DNA of 64,000 nt, taken from NCBI RefSeq assembly GCF_014066305.1, contig NW_023501036.1:1623501-1687500 (forward strand), read 5' to 3'. Both the position numbers and the translations under genes were made by a program. The DNA comes from Letharia columbiana (lineage: Eukaryota > Ascomycota > Lecanoromycetes > Lecanorales > Parmeliaceae). How positions within the stretch are numbered: the first letter of the stretch is position 1; every line of letters starts with the position of its first letter. The notes under the pieces were generated by a model, which saw only the letters and a list, made by a program, of their open reading frames with translations, was not told the origin of the DNA and searched no databases. This document shows positions 54,901 to 64,000 of this stretch, piece by piece.

Positions 54901-57338
54901 CTGCACTGTCTGTTGATCGCTCCACCTCATCGGTCTTGATCTTGCGACCAATAAAATGGGAGTAAAGTTCCGTCTGCGAGATCAAGAAGTTAAGCTTGCG
55001 CTTTTGCCGATTGGATTCACGGTCTGCTTCGGCCTTCTTTGCATTCTCTTGCTCTTGCTTCTCGGCGACCTTTCGTAGGTCTCGCTCCGCCCTCTCATTG
55101 CGTTTCCAGAAGGACATCATCTCTCGCATGCTTCTCTTAGCTCGCGCTTGCACATCTTTGGTACCTTTGTTGGTACGCAGCTGCCATCTCCGAGCCTCCT
55201 TTGCTGCCAGCTGGGCTGTCTTCCGGAGATTGGATTGCTTTATCGATAGTGAATTGTCCTTGATTCTACTAACCTTGGGTACATCCTTCCGTGCGATGTC
55301 TTTCCAGATTGAATCATAGACCTGCTGGAAACCTTTGGAATCGTAATTGGTCAACGTCGACGTAACCGGTGAAGCATCCTTCGGGATCTCTCTAGGCCGG
55401 ACCTCTTTTGTTCCTCTTGGATAAGTATCTCTTCGGTTCTCTTCTTTCGGGGCTATCAACACCAAGTCGTCCCGTTCCCTCTCCTGCAAGGCCCAACCGT
55501 GCTCAGCGGCATCCTTTTCGGCCTGCTTCTTCTCTTTTGATTTCTTCGGTCGTACAGAAGGGCCCTTGATCTTCTTCCGGGGTGGCTCAGGCGAAAGATG
55601 GCTGGCACTCTGGAACGTGCTCATTGTACCACCTTCAAGGTTTGGTGCCATTGGTGTGACTTCACGAATCTCTTCCGGTATGTCACCCCGTTCTAGAATT
55701 CTCTTGGTGGTTTTCGCTTTCTTCTCCGCCTTCTGTGCATCTCTCATGAATCTTTCCCGTTCGGCTTCATCGTCAGCCAACTTGACTTTCTCGAGCGCCT
55801 CTTTCTGCAATTGGGTCTGTTGTTGTATGGTCTTCTCGCGTCGGCGCTTGCGTTGCATGTCCTTCTTGCGCTCCTTCTCGTCCTGGACCTCTTTGCGTTG
55901 GACCTCTTCAAGGGCTTGAGTTTCGTTGATTTGTCTGAATCGCTCCTTACCATAATCTGCATAGGCACCCAATTGGAGCGAAACAGTCCTGGATGCAGCG
56001 GTGCGACGGCGCTAATATTTCTGTGTCAGCTTCGACGAAACAGTGAGGGGGAGAAGTGGTCGACATACCTTGCGCTTGACTTCCTCGCCATTTTCAACAT
56101 CCCGCTGTCGCTTCTGGGAAGATTTGGCATGCTTCTGCTTGTCGGCCTCATATTCTGGTAACTCAATAGGACTCAACGGCGTTGCATCTATCTTTGCCAT
56201 TTCTTTCTTGACCTTTTCGTTCTCTTTGTCTGAGGTCATTGAGCCAGGCTTCAGCTTGCTGCTACCTAAGCTCTTTGCAGGAGGGAGAAGTTCAGGTTCG
56301 GCCTTAACAATGTGCTTTGTCGGGGCCAGATAGCCTTTTGGTGAGGCAGTGCGTTTTGAGCCAGACTTTCTCGGTGCTGTCCGTGAAGGTTTGACGTCTC
56401 CGTTCGGGGTGTGCGAAGAACTCTTTAGCGGCTTCAAGGCAGGTGTAGACCGCGGAGTAGATTTCGGGGGATCAGGAACATTGCTTGAGAGAATGCTTGA
56501 GAAAGACATCGGGTTTGCGGTCCTTGTAGCCTTGGGCTCTTCCTTTGCGCGGATCTGACCATCATCTTCATCAATATTTCCTTGAGAAGATGGTAGGTCC
56601 ATGGAGCCGTTGATTCGCGATGTGTAGTTGAAGCCGCTTTGCGGATGTATTGGGGATCCAAGAGCGCTTCTTGCAGGTGATTGTGGGATGGAGCTATGTC
56701 TACTGGGTGGGTGTGCATGGGATGACGGTAATGTTGGCGAGCGCTGCGAGAGGTGACCGGTCGGGGAGTTATATGTGACTGGAGAAACTTTTGGATCTGA
56801 GTACTGGCTAGAATATGAGGCCGGGTCTCGAGTCTACACCACAACTATAGTCAGCCACATGGAACGCTGGACACACTTCACTGCCCAAAGGACCTAGACT
56901 CACCTGACCCGGCGAGCGTGTGTTGTACTGTGATTGCTTCTTACTTGGCATTTCACGATGTTCCGACAATGGATCGTAGCGTGTAGAGCCGTCAGAATCT
57001 CTATGGGAATATGCCGAGCCGTTTTGTGAAGGTCCATTCGTCTTGGGAGAAGGCGGAGGTCCTAGACGTGGGCTAATGGCGGGAGGTTGTTGTGACATGG
57101 TTGCAGAGGTGGAGGGTCGAGAGGAGTATTGATGGTAGGGTGAAGGAGGATGTGTTCCGTTACCAGGCGAGTAAGGATGACTATGGGTCGGCGACTGCGG
57201 ATGATAATCCCTTCGCCGGCGATCATTTTCCTCGTGGTATCTCCGCGTCACTGAGGCTGGAGGAGAGTGCATCGTGTTTGATGTTGCAGCAGCCAAGGTA
57301 AATGCGTGATCTCCTTGGCGAGTCGTTCGGGGCGTCAT
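51949..57338 (-). CDS. INO80: INO80 chromatin remodelling ATPase
   Basis: Minus-strand exons are 57,338-56,904, 56,833-56,069, 56,011-52,171 and 52,106-51,949 (introns of 70, 57 and 64 nt), giving 1,732 residues. It is the motor of the INO80 complex, which slides and edits nucleosomes in transcription, replication and repair. The first 600 residues are proline/serine-rich, then coiled-coil and charged. The DBINO region ([39 protein letters not shown], [14 protein letters not shown]) lies at about 630-760. The ATPase lobe has DEMGLGKT (about 900) and DEAQAIKS (about 1,015). As in all INO80 proteins, a long insertion separates it from the helicase lobe with [20 protein letters not shown] and MDRAHRLGQ. 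The last exon adds EGHFDDGSN and a basic tail. ATG 57,272 is an alternative start. Confidence 0.95.
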
Positions 57339-58320
57339 TCAGTCAAGAGAGCTTGGATGGATGGGTGGCATGGTGTCCAAGTTGGAATAGGGAATGAGGC
57401 TATCCAGAAGGTTGAACTGTGGGCGAATGTAGTCATCAATGAAGCCACATCAGGCGCAGATCTTATTGTGCCCAGACAGGGCGCGGGTGTGGGTCAGTCA
57501 GCAAGGGTCGTGGATATTATTCGATGATTTTGGTCCGGAACGACGAGGAGGAGGTGTTAGATTGTGGTGTTGCGATGATTTAGAGGGGGGAATGATGTGG
57601 GAGAGATTGCCGGGAGGATGGCGTTCCATTTTGTGATGGTGTTGGTCGGCCTGCTGGAAGCGTCAATCGCAGCCAAACGCGAGCAAGATTATTGCCTACC
57701 CATCGAGTGGAAGCTTCGTTGGCGGAGTACTTTCTACTGAGATTTCATCACTGCAGCTACGACTACTCATGGAAATTCTTTCTCTCATCATTGCACATCA
57801 ATATTTTTCATCTATCTTATTTTTTTATCATAAACTGACTATTACTCTTTGGAATGCGTGATCTTCTTTTCACGTACTCTTATCCAGCGGGCGCATGCTT
57901 GTTTCATGGGGGGCAAGCTGAGTAGTACGTGCCCTTGATCCAATTCATTATTGAGCCTTATCCTTGTCCTTAGCTCCGGCTCGCTTTCTCCATTGCACCA
58001 ACCAGATGCGGCCTACATTCACCAAAATTGCCCCTCGCTGCCGCTTTGCCTGTCCTACCACGCATATATGCACGGATGTCATCGGGGCATACTTCTGCCT
58101 CCATACATTCATTGCCCTTTGTCGGCAATTCTTGTCCCATGTGAGATTTCATCTTCGCTCTCCCCTCCAGGCCGCCAAAGCCTTGATTACGACGACACCT
58201 GCAGAATAACGACATGGATTAATTCTACAACGGAGCTAAGGCAAGGTATGCCCTTCCCAGGCTATCTAATACATTCATCATGTGGTATAATCACCGTACT
58301 AAACCATCCCAAGTCACTTC
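57339..58320. other. Intergenic region, INO80 promoter
   Basis: This lies between the 3' end of NHX1 and the start of INO80. AT-rich patches occur at about 57,790-57,850. No gene was recognised. Confidence 0.45.
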
Positions 58321-60556
58321 CTAAACGCCGCCGCCGCCCTTCCTATTCTGATCCAGCAGCAGCCTGGGCTTGATAAAGCCTTCGTCAAGCTGTGTGAACC
58401 ACGCCGCTTGTTCTTCTGATGTGCCAGAAAAGAGTTGGCTGAATGCTCCGGTGGCACTCAGATCGACATCCCCGCTTGGCGGGTGGTTCGTTGCGGCAGG
58501 AGATGATCCTGCTGCTGCTGCCCGAGGGTCACCCCTGGTTGGAGACGCTTTTATTCTTGGTGGCCGAGTCCGAGCTGCTGGCGGAAGGTCACTATCAGAG
58601 TATAGATCTTCCTCTTCGCTGGGCACATTGTCTCCTCGAGCCAACAAAGACTGACGCGCGAACTCGGCTTCCCTCTCCCTCTGACCGACAGTAGAGTTGT
58701 TGCGGGATGTTGGTCTGTTTGGAGGGCTGACGCTGGGTGTCCCACTACTATATCCAGACTCCGCACCTCCATTAACGCGGAGACCGTTCCTATCAACTGG
58801 AACACCGCTGCCCTTCCGTGGCTGTGGCAAGTAGCCCACTGCATTGCCCGCACTTTTGTAGTAGGTACCATTTGTAGCTGTTTCGATGTCAAATTCGTCG
58901 TCCGAATCGATCTCTTCGACCACGCCAGTCCGAATGCCCATGATCTCGAGCATGCGGGCGGTAGTGCCGCCAAATATGATGACGGTGAGGACAACCACCA
59001 CAAGAACCGTAGCCTGTAGAGTGGGACCATTGGCTCCAGTTAAACCAGCAGCCAAGGCCACCCCGACAGCACCACGTAGTCCAGCCCAGAAAAGCATTAC
59101 TTGATACGAATAAGGGAGCTCATCGGCCACATCTTTCCCTCTCCGTCTTGCACGGTAGCGGATGAACCAGTTGATGGCTCTCGAAAGAGGGAATACCGCA
59201 CACCATCTTGCCGCGCATATGCCGATGATGGCAATGAGAATAAATAAGGGCTTGAAGTATAGTGTCGTCTCCGTGAACAAGGTCAGTCCGAGATAGATGA
59301 AGATAAAATTTTCTGACAATTGTGCAAGTGCTGAAAACATGTATTTCGTAGTCAATTGTGTACGTCGTGACATGTTGTAGTACGCATAATGTTTCAAGGT
59401 AATGCCACAGAACAAAAGGCTGACGATACCTGGCGAATATTTAGCATTGCCACCACAAGCGACCATCTATGTTTGTAGCCTGCACGAACCTGACATCATT
59501 GCTCCATTGGCAAAGTAGTAGCTTGCGTATGCGATCAGGATGATCAGACAGCTCTCAATCTTGGGAAATCGGCGAACAAGGGTAAATTTCAGTAAGAGGG
59601 CCGTTCCAATGCCGACGATGATTCCAATGATGAGACTCCCGAAAAACACCAGGAAGAATATACCAATAGCCTCGAAGAAACTAACGATGGTCAGAGAGCC
59701 GCCCCTATTGCCGTCCGGCTTATATCTCTGTGCCGTGTCGAAGATGACGATGGCGATTGCATCGTTCAAGATCGACTCTCCAAAGATGACGGTGTACAGC
59801 TTTGGGTCAACCTTGTACGTGTTGAAAATAGCCAGAATAGTGACTGGGTCCGTAGCCGATAACGTTGCCCCTACTGATATTGCCTCCACGAAAGATATCT
59901 GGAAGCCGTCAAGAGGTATCCGTGTCCACAACCACAAAAACAAGCCTAGCACGATAGCTGAAATGAAGGTCCCCGCAAACGCAAATGTCAAGATAGTGCC
60001 GATGTTGCGGAAAAAGTTTGCTTGATGTAGTTCGTATCCAGAGGCTAGGATGATCGGAGGAAGGAGTAGGTTGAAGAAGAATTGGTAGTTAAAGCTGACG
60101 GTGTTTTGGATGAATGTTCCCTCGGTCAACTTTATTATCAGACCGGCGCCCATGCCTACACAAGGTCAGTCGACACATTACTTCAAAGCCAATGGCTGCA
60201 GAAAAAGTCCCACCAGCAAAGATTGAGATCACCGTTTCGTGTATTGCTTGTATCTTCTTGTGCTGTAGCATATAACTGGCAAACAAAGCCAGTATGAGCA
60301 GCATGATCAGAATGAACAATGCCCAGGAGGAGAAAATCTCCTTCTGTCCAGCCTCCGGCTCTGTAGAGTCCCTCTGTCAGCCATCCAGTCGTTGGCCCGA
60401 CGCCGAGAGTCCACTCACCGCCATCTTCCGGATCTGCCTCATCGTCGGCTTGTCTTTCTATACGAGTCGGATTGTCAGAGAAAGTCCAGCGTTCTGTAGG
60501 GGGTAAGGCATCATACTAAGAAGCTCATAGACGGCGTTGCCCATGAGCGAAGCCAT
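58321..60556 (-). CDS. NHX1: NHX1-type endosomal Na+(K+)/H+ antiporter
   Basis: Minus-strand exons are 60,556-60,517, 60,457-60,419, 60,360-60,214, 60,155-59,490 and 59,429-58,321 (introns of 58-60 nt), giving 666 residues. It exchanges Na+ or K+ for protons at late endosomes and vacuoles, controlling lumenal pH and salt tolerance. The short first exon reads MASLMGNAVYELL. Membrane segments begin at FILIMLLILALFASYML. NHE hallmarks are HETVISIFAGMGAGLII, FFFNLLLPPIILASGYELH (amiloride-site type), SATDPVTILAIF, FGESILNDAIAIVIF and LRGAVGVALA. The cytosolic tail after about 430 is polar and serine-rich. It is divergent from the sugar transporter, about 0.8 kb between starts. Confidence 0.92.
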
Positions 60557-61358
60557 GCCGACGAAGTGCTTCTTTTCCAGGCGGCTCCCGGGACGAACGC
60601 ATCTGCCTCAGCAATCACGGCAAGGCAACCTGTGTGACGGTAGTGATACTACGAAGACGGGAACACATCATCTGGCGAACGTCTTTCGATGGTTACTGAA
60701 GCTTCGCAGTGAGGTACTTGATCTACGCCAAGACTTGTCGCGAGAATGGTAGCCTTGGCGGGACTAGAGGTGTTATACAATCCGATAACCGATAATATGC
60801 ACCTCGCGGCTACAACAAAATTCCCTAGCGGACTTAGGAACCACAGCCACAACCTGCTATTATTTTATTGTCCTGCGTGAATACAGGACATTCTTGCATT
60901 AAGTATTTGCTCGATGTCTTGAGGCCTCGAGGGTGATATCTTACTGATGGCTTTGATGATCTGCGCTAGTGCTCACTCCCGCCCCAGCCCCACCAAAGCG
61001 GGACCTCCGACCTCAAGCTTCGAGGCTGGCTGTTGACATTTGGCCTTTTTTACCTACATGTCCCTGTACAGTCTCGCAAAGATAGATCGCTCGCCCAGGC
61101 TAGAGACATCTCTCGCTAGACAGCTGCCTGGGAATCCTTTCTTTACCAGAACGGGCGCCTGACTTGGTCATTCAGCCCAAGTGCAGAGGAAACAGCAGAC
61201 CATGGACCCATTCAAGAATTCATAAGACCCTCTTGGATCTTGACCACAAATCAATTCTCGTCCGAATCGACAAGTGCTTCGATTATACAAGGCTCCCACT
61301 TTCGCCTTCTACCGCTGCCTACCTTTTCCAAACCATCACGGTCGAAGCGTCGGGTTTC
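60557..61358. promoter_or_regulatory. Divergent promoter of NHX1 and the sugar transporter
   Basis: An 800-bp region lies between two outward-facing start codons. No specific site was recognised. Confidence 0.45.
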
Positions 61359-63769
61359 ATGGCACAGGATCCATCAGCATCGCGCCCTGTCTCCAGACTG
61401 TCGAAGGAAAGCTCTCGGCAGCAAGGAACGACCGAAAGTCATGTCTCGTCTCCTTTGAGTTCTGCGAAAGACCGAAGTAGGCCAGGATCCCTTAACTTGA
61501 ATGAGAGTTCGCCTCTGCTTTCACCACAGCGGTCCCAGGATGAGCGTGGACCCGAGGACCGCGGTACCTCTCCAGGACTATTAGACTGGAACGAGGGGGA
61601 AGAGGAGCAATCTAAGAGCACATTTTACCTCATCATATTGACCTTGGGCATCGGAGGGTGAGAGTACTCTACCCATACCCTGTCAGCGTTCTATAAGAAA
61701 AATTGAGTACTGACGGGATTGACACAGGCTACAAATAGCGTGGGCGACGGAGCTGTCCAATGGCTCTGTAAGTACAGCGGCCCGATCAGACGGGTCTTGT
61801 GTGCTAATAGATATGATGAACAGCCATATCTTCTTTCACTGGGCATGAGCAAGTCTCTACTCGCTTTCGTATGGATTGCTGGGCCGCTCTCTGGTACTCT
61901 TGTTCAGCCGTACATCGGGATCCGAAGTGACAATTGCCGGTCACCATGGGGGAAGAGGGTACCGTACGTGTGATCCGGAGCCATTCTCCACAATGTGTAC
62001 CAAAACCTGAGTCGCAAGACATAGTCCAGGAGCAAAACCCTCCTTCCACTCCTGCACCTGTCTCCGAACTTAGGCTTCTTGCCTCGAAGAAACAATGCTG
62101 ACTCCGAAATCTGCGTAGGTTCATGCTAGCAGGCGCATTGGCTACGGCAATTTCCCTTCTATGCTTGGCCTGGGTACGTTGTACATTTTGACGCAATCCT
62201 TCCCCATTTATGCCGTCTTATGAACCTCCAATTATGTCTCAAGAGTTCTCTGCTCCAAAGACATATCTCGCGATCCTGAATTTCTCCCGAGAGAGTCATG
62301 CTGACTCCGAAATCATCAAGACGAGGGAAATCGTGCACGGATTTCTCGGGCTTTTCGGCGCGAATCCAGAATCGCATGGTGTCAAAGTCTGCTCAATCAT
62401 CTTCGCAATCATCTTCGTATACGTATTAGATTTTGCAATCAATACAGGTGAGTTCTGAGTCACATCTCTCGATAAATGTCGCTAACATTCTCTAAGTTCA
62501 AGCGGGCGTCCGCGCCTTCATAGTTGACTATGCACCAACGCATCAGCAGGAGGACGCCAATTCGTGGGCTGGCCGAATCACTGGCATCGGCAACATTCTA
62601 GGATACATCTCCGGCTACGTGAATCTCCCAGAGATTTTCCCCTGGCTAGGCAATACACAATTCAAGGTTCTCTGTGTCATCGCCAGTGTCTCCCTCTGCG
62701 GCACGATCGCGATCACCTCTCTCTACATCCGCGAACGCGATCCTCGTTTTGAAGGCCCCCCTTCCGAGGCTAACCCTGGGATCCTCAGCTTTTTCCGCCA
62801 AGTATTCAACTCGATACGTCGACTTCCCCCCAGAGTCGCAAAGTGTGCGAAGTGCAGTTTTTCAACTGGATGGGCTGGTTCGGCTTTCTATTCTACATTA
62901 CAACCTGGATCGGTCAATTGCATGTCAACCCTTACTTCGCCTCACATCCCGACCTCACACCAGCCGAAATCGACAAAGCTTGGGAAGACGCCACGCGGGT
63001 TGGCACATTCGCACTCTTGATATTCGCCATCACCTCCTTCACCTCCAACATGCTCCTTCCATTCCTAGTCGTTCCCTCCTACCACGCCCCTCCTCCCAAG
63101 ACTCCTTCCACTCCGCCGCACCACACTCCAGGGACACCCGGTACCCTCTCCGCAAGTACATATTTCTTTCCATCCGCACCTTCACCATCTCCAACGCTTC
63201 ACGCCCGTTTAAGCCGCCTCTTGGACCTTTGCCAGATAAAATGGCTCACCCTCCGCCGTGCCTGGCTACTCTCCCATATTCTCTTCGCCCTCTGCATGGC
63301 CTCGACGTTCTTTATCTCCACCCCGACTCAAGCCACGGTCTTGGCCGGCGTCGTCGGCTTGCCATGGGCTCTCTCTTTGTGGGCCCCTTTTGCTCTCATA
63401 AGCGCTGAAATATCGAAACGAGACAGTGAGGCCCGGCGGGGAGGCCCCAACCCGAAGAACAAGCCAGAAGATCAAGCCGGTGTAATACTCGGTCTTCACA
63501 ACGTCGCCGTTGCAGCTCCCCAAATTGTTTCGACATTGGTGTCGAGTGCCATCTTCAAACTCGCGCAGAAACAGAGAGGAGAACCCTATGATACTAGCGT
63601 AGGGTGGGTACTCCGGTTTGGTGGACTAGCAGCACTGGTTGCGGCGGTCTTCACTTGGAGGATCAGGGAAGACGCGGAGCCGGTTAAGGGGAACGGAAGA
63701 AAGCGGGAGGGAGGGACCGGGGAAGAGGAGAGAGGTTTGAGAGATCATCAGGATGGGGAAGCGGTGTGA
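61359..63769 (+). CDS. Sucrose/alpha-glucoside-type GPH transporter, apparent frameshift
   Basis: Exons are 61,359-61,657, 61,728-61,767, 61,824-61,963, 62,119-62,173, 62,321-62,447 and 62,497-63,769, about 640 residues. It resembles sucrose/H+ symporters of the GPH family (MFS fold, about 12 membrane segments). The N-terminal tail is polar. Then LQIAWATELSNGSPYLLSLG, KSLLAFVWIAGPLSGTLVQPYIG, SDN...WGKRVPFMLAGA, AFIVDYAPTHQQEDANSWAG and FNWMGWFGFLFYITTWIG follow the family. The frame breaks at CCCCCC 62,826-62,831: SIRRLPP lies in one frame and QSRKVCEVQFF in the next, as if one C were missing. A 32-nt GT...AG removal at 62,803-62,834 would also restore frame but drop conserved residues. Introns three and four are introner copies. 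Confidence 0.83.
61964..62118 (+). mobile_element. Introner-like element E (sugar transporter intron 3)
   Basis: A 155-nt intron. It begins GTACGTGTGATCCGGAGCC and ends AATGCTGACTCCGAAATCTGCGTAG. The core CTGAGTCGCAAGACATAGTC matches the other copies. Confidence 0.88.
62174..62320 (+). mobile_element. Introner-like element F (sugar transporter intron 4), divergent
   Basis: A 147-nt intron. It begins GTACGTTGTACATTTTGACG and ends TCATGCTGACTCCGAAATCATCAAG. It keeps the 3' block with branch point CTGAC but has lost much of the middle and the inverted 5' block, so it is probably an older copy. Confidence 0.7.
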
Positions 63770-64000
63770 GTTGGAGTGGGATGAGCCAAGGGATTTTGGA
63801 CCCGGGCATTGGACAGGCTTCACAGACTCGATACGGTGCGTGGCCTGTGGTGAGGGAATCTATTCGATACCAATTTTGTCGGCCTAGGCTATCTCGATGG
63901 CAATATGCTCGATCACTAGGAAATTAATGAAGGGCGATACCCTCCGCTTCCAATGCCGTTTGAAGGGGCGTGTCCGAACTCCCCTTCCAAAAAGAACCCC
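63770..64000. other. 3' flank of the sugar transporter gene
   Basis: No further feature is seen before the window ends. Confidence 0.5.

Noticed and set aside
13855..63769. A secondary-metabolite or other functional gene cluster
   Set aside because: The genes belong to unrelated housekeeping and transport functions; no backbone synthase, tailoring enzymes or pathway regulator is present.
1..64000. CRISPR arrays, bacterial-type operons or phage features
   Set aside because: Spliceosomal introns, ribosomal proteins and chromatin genes show this is fungal nuclear DNA; no regularly spaced direct repeats of CRISPR type were seen.

Overview
The window is nuclear DNA of a filamentous ascomycete (Pezizomycotina). 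Its genes carry many short GT-AG introns of about 37-100 nt. It encodes fungus-specific proteins, a DUF1770 protein and a Ste11-type kinase with SAM and RA domains. It also contains AT-rich islands typical of repeat-induced point mutation (RIP). A family of six near-identical-length introns sharing conserved ends (introner-like elements) points to Dothideomycetes, the class where such elements are described in fungi; that placement is an inference.

Left part, about 1-13,850: repeat territory. Bases 1-5,100 are a RIP-degraded AT-rich island. They are followed by a foldback array of GGTATGG-like repeats, a piggyBac transposase relic that has lost its middle but is not AT-mutated, and a complete but RIP-ruined pogo/Fot1-like element with terminal inverted repeats (6,354-8,263). 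A 97-bp tandem repeat, a homopolymer block and about 3.3 kb of degenerate sequence with one cysteine-containing ORF follow. A second, much less mutated copy of the pogo-like family lies at about 24,250-26,190, just downstream of the ste11 gene.

Right part, about 13,850-64,000: gene-dense. In order: Ran1-like protein kinase (+), VPS18 (-), Ste11 MAPKKK (+, with an apparent frameshift), ubiquitin-specific protease (+), mitochondrial ribosomal protein uL5m (-), DUF1770 protein (+), WHIM/WSD-type chromatin protein (-), an uncertain small gene (-), cytosolic ribosomal protein uL2/RPL2 (+), BAR-domain protein (+), Snf2/Sth1-class remodeller ATPase (+), DUR3 urea transporter (-), secreted serine carboxypeptidase (+), INO80 ATPase (-), NHX1-type Na+/H+ antiporter (-) and a sucrose-type GPH transporter (+, with an apparent frameshift). 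These are mostly unrelated housekeeping or nutrient-acquisition genes, not a pathway cluster. Three of them (Snf2/Sth1 class, INO80, the WHIM protein) act in chromatin remodelling, and two (Ste11, Ran1-like) in mating or nutrient signalling.

Exon-intron structures were worked out by hand from splice signals and protein continuity. For the complete models the exon lengths sum to a multiple of three.

The most interesting signal is the set of six introns of 147-158 nt. Three are in DUR3, one in the carboxypeptidase and two in the sugar transporter. They share inverted-repeat ends (GTACGTACATTTCGGAG at the start, CTCCGAAATCTGCGTAG at the end), an internal inverted repeat and a fixed branch-point block. 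They look like recently spread, transposon-like introns, and none lies in the housekeeping genes of the window.
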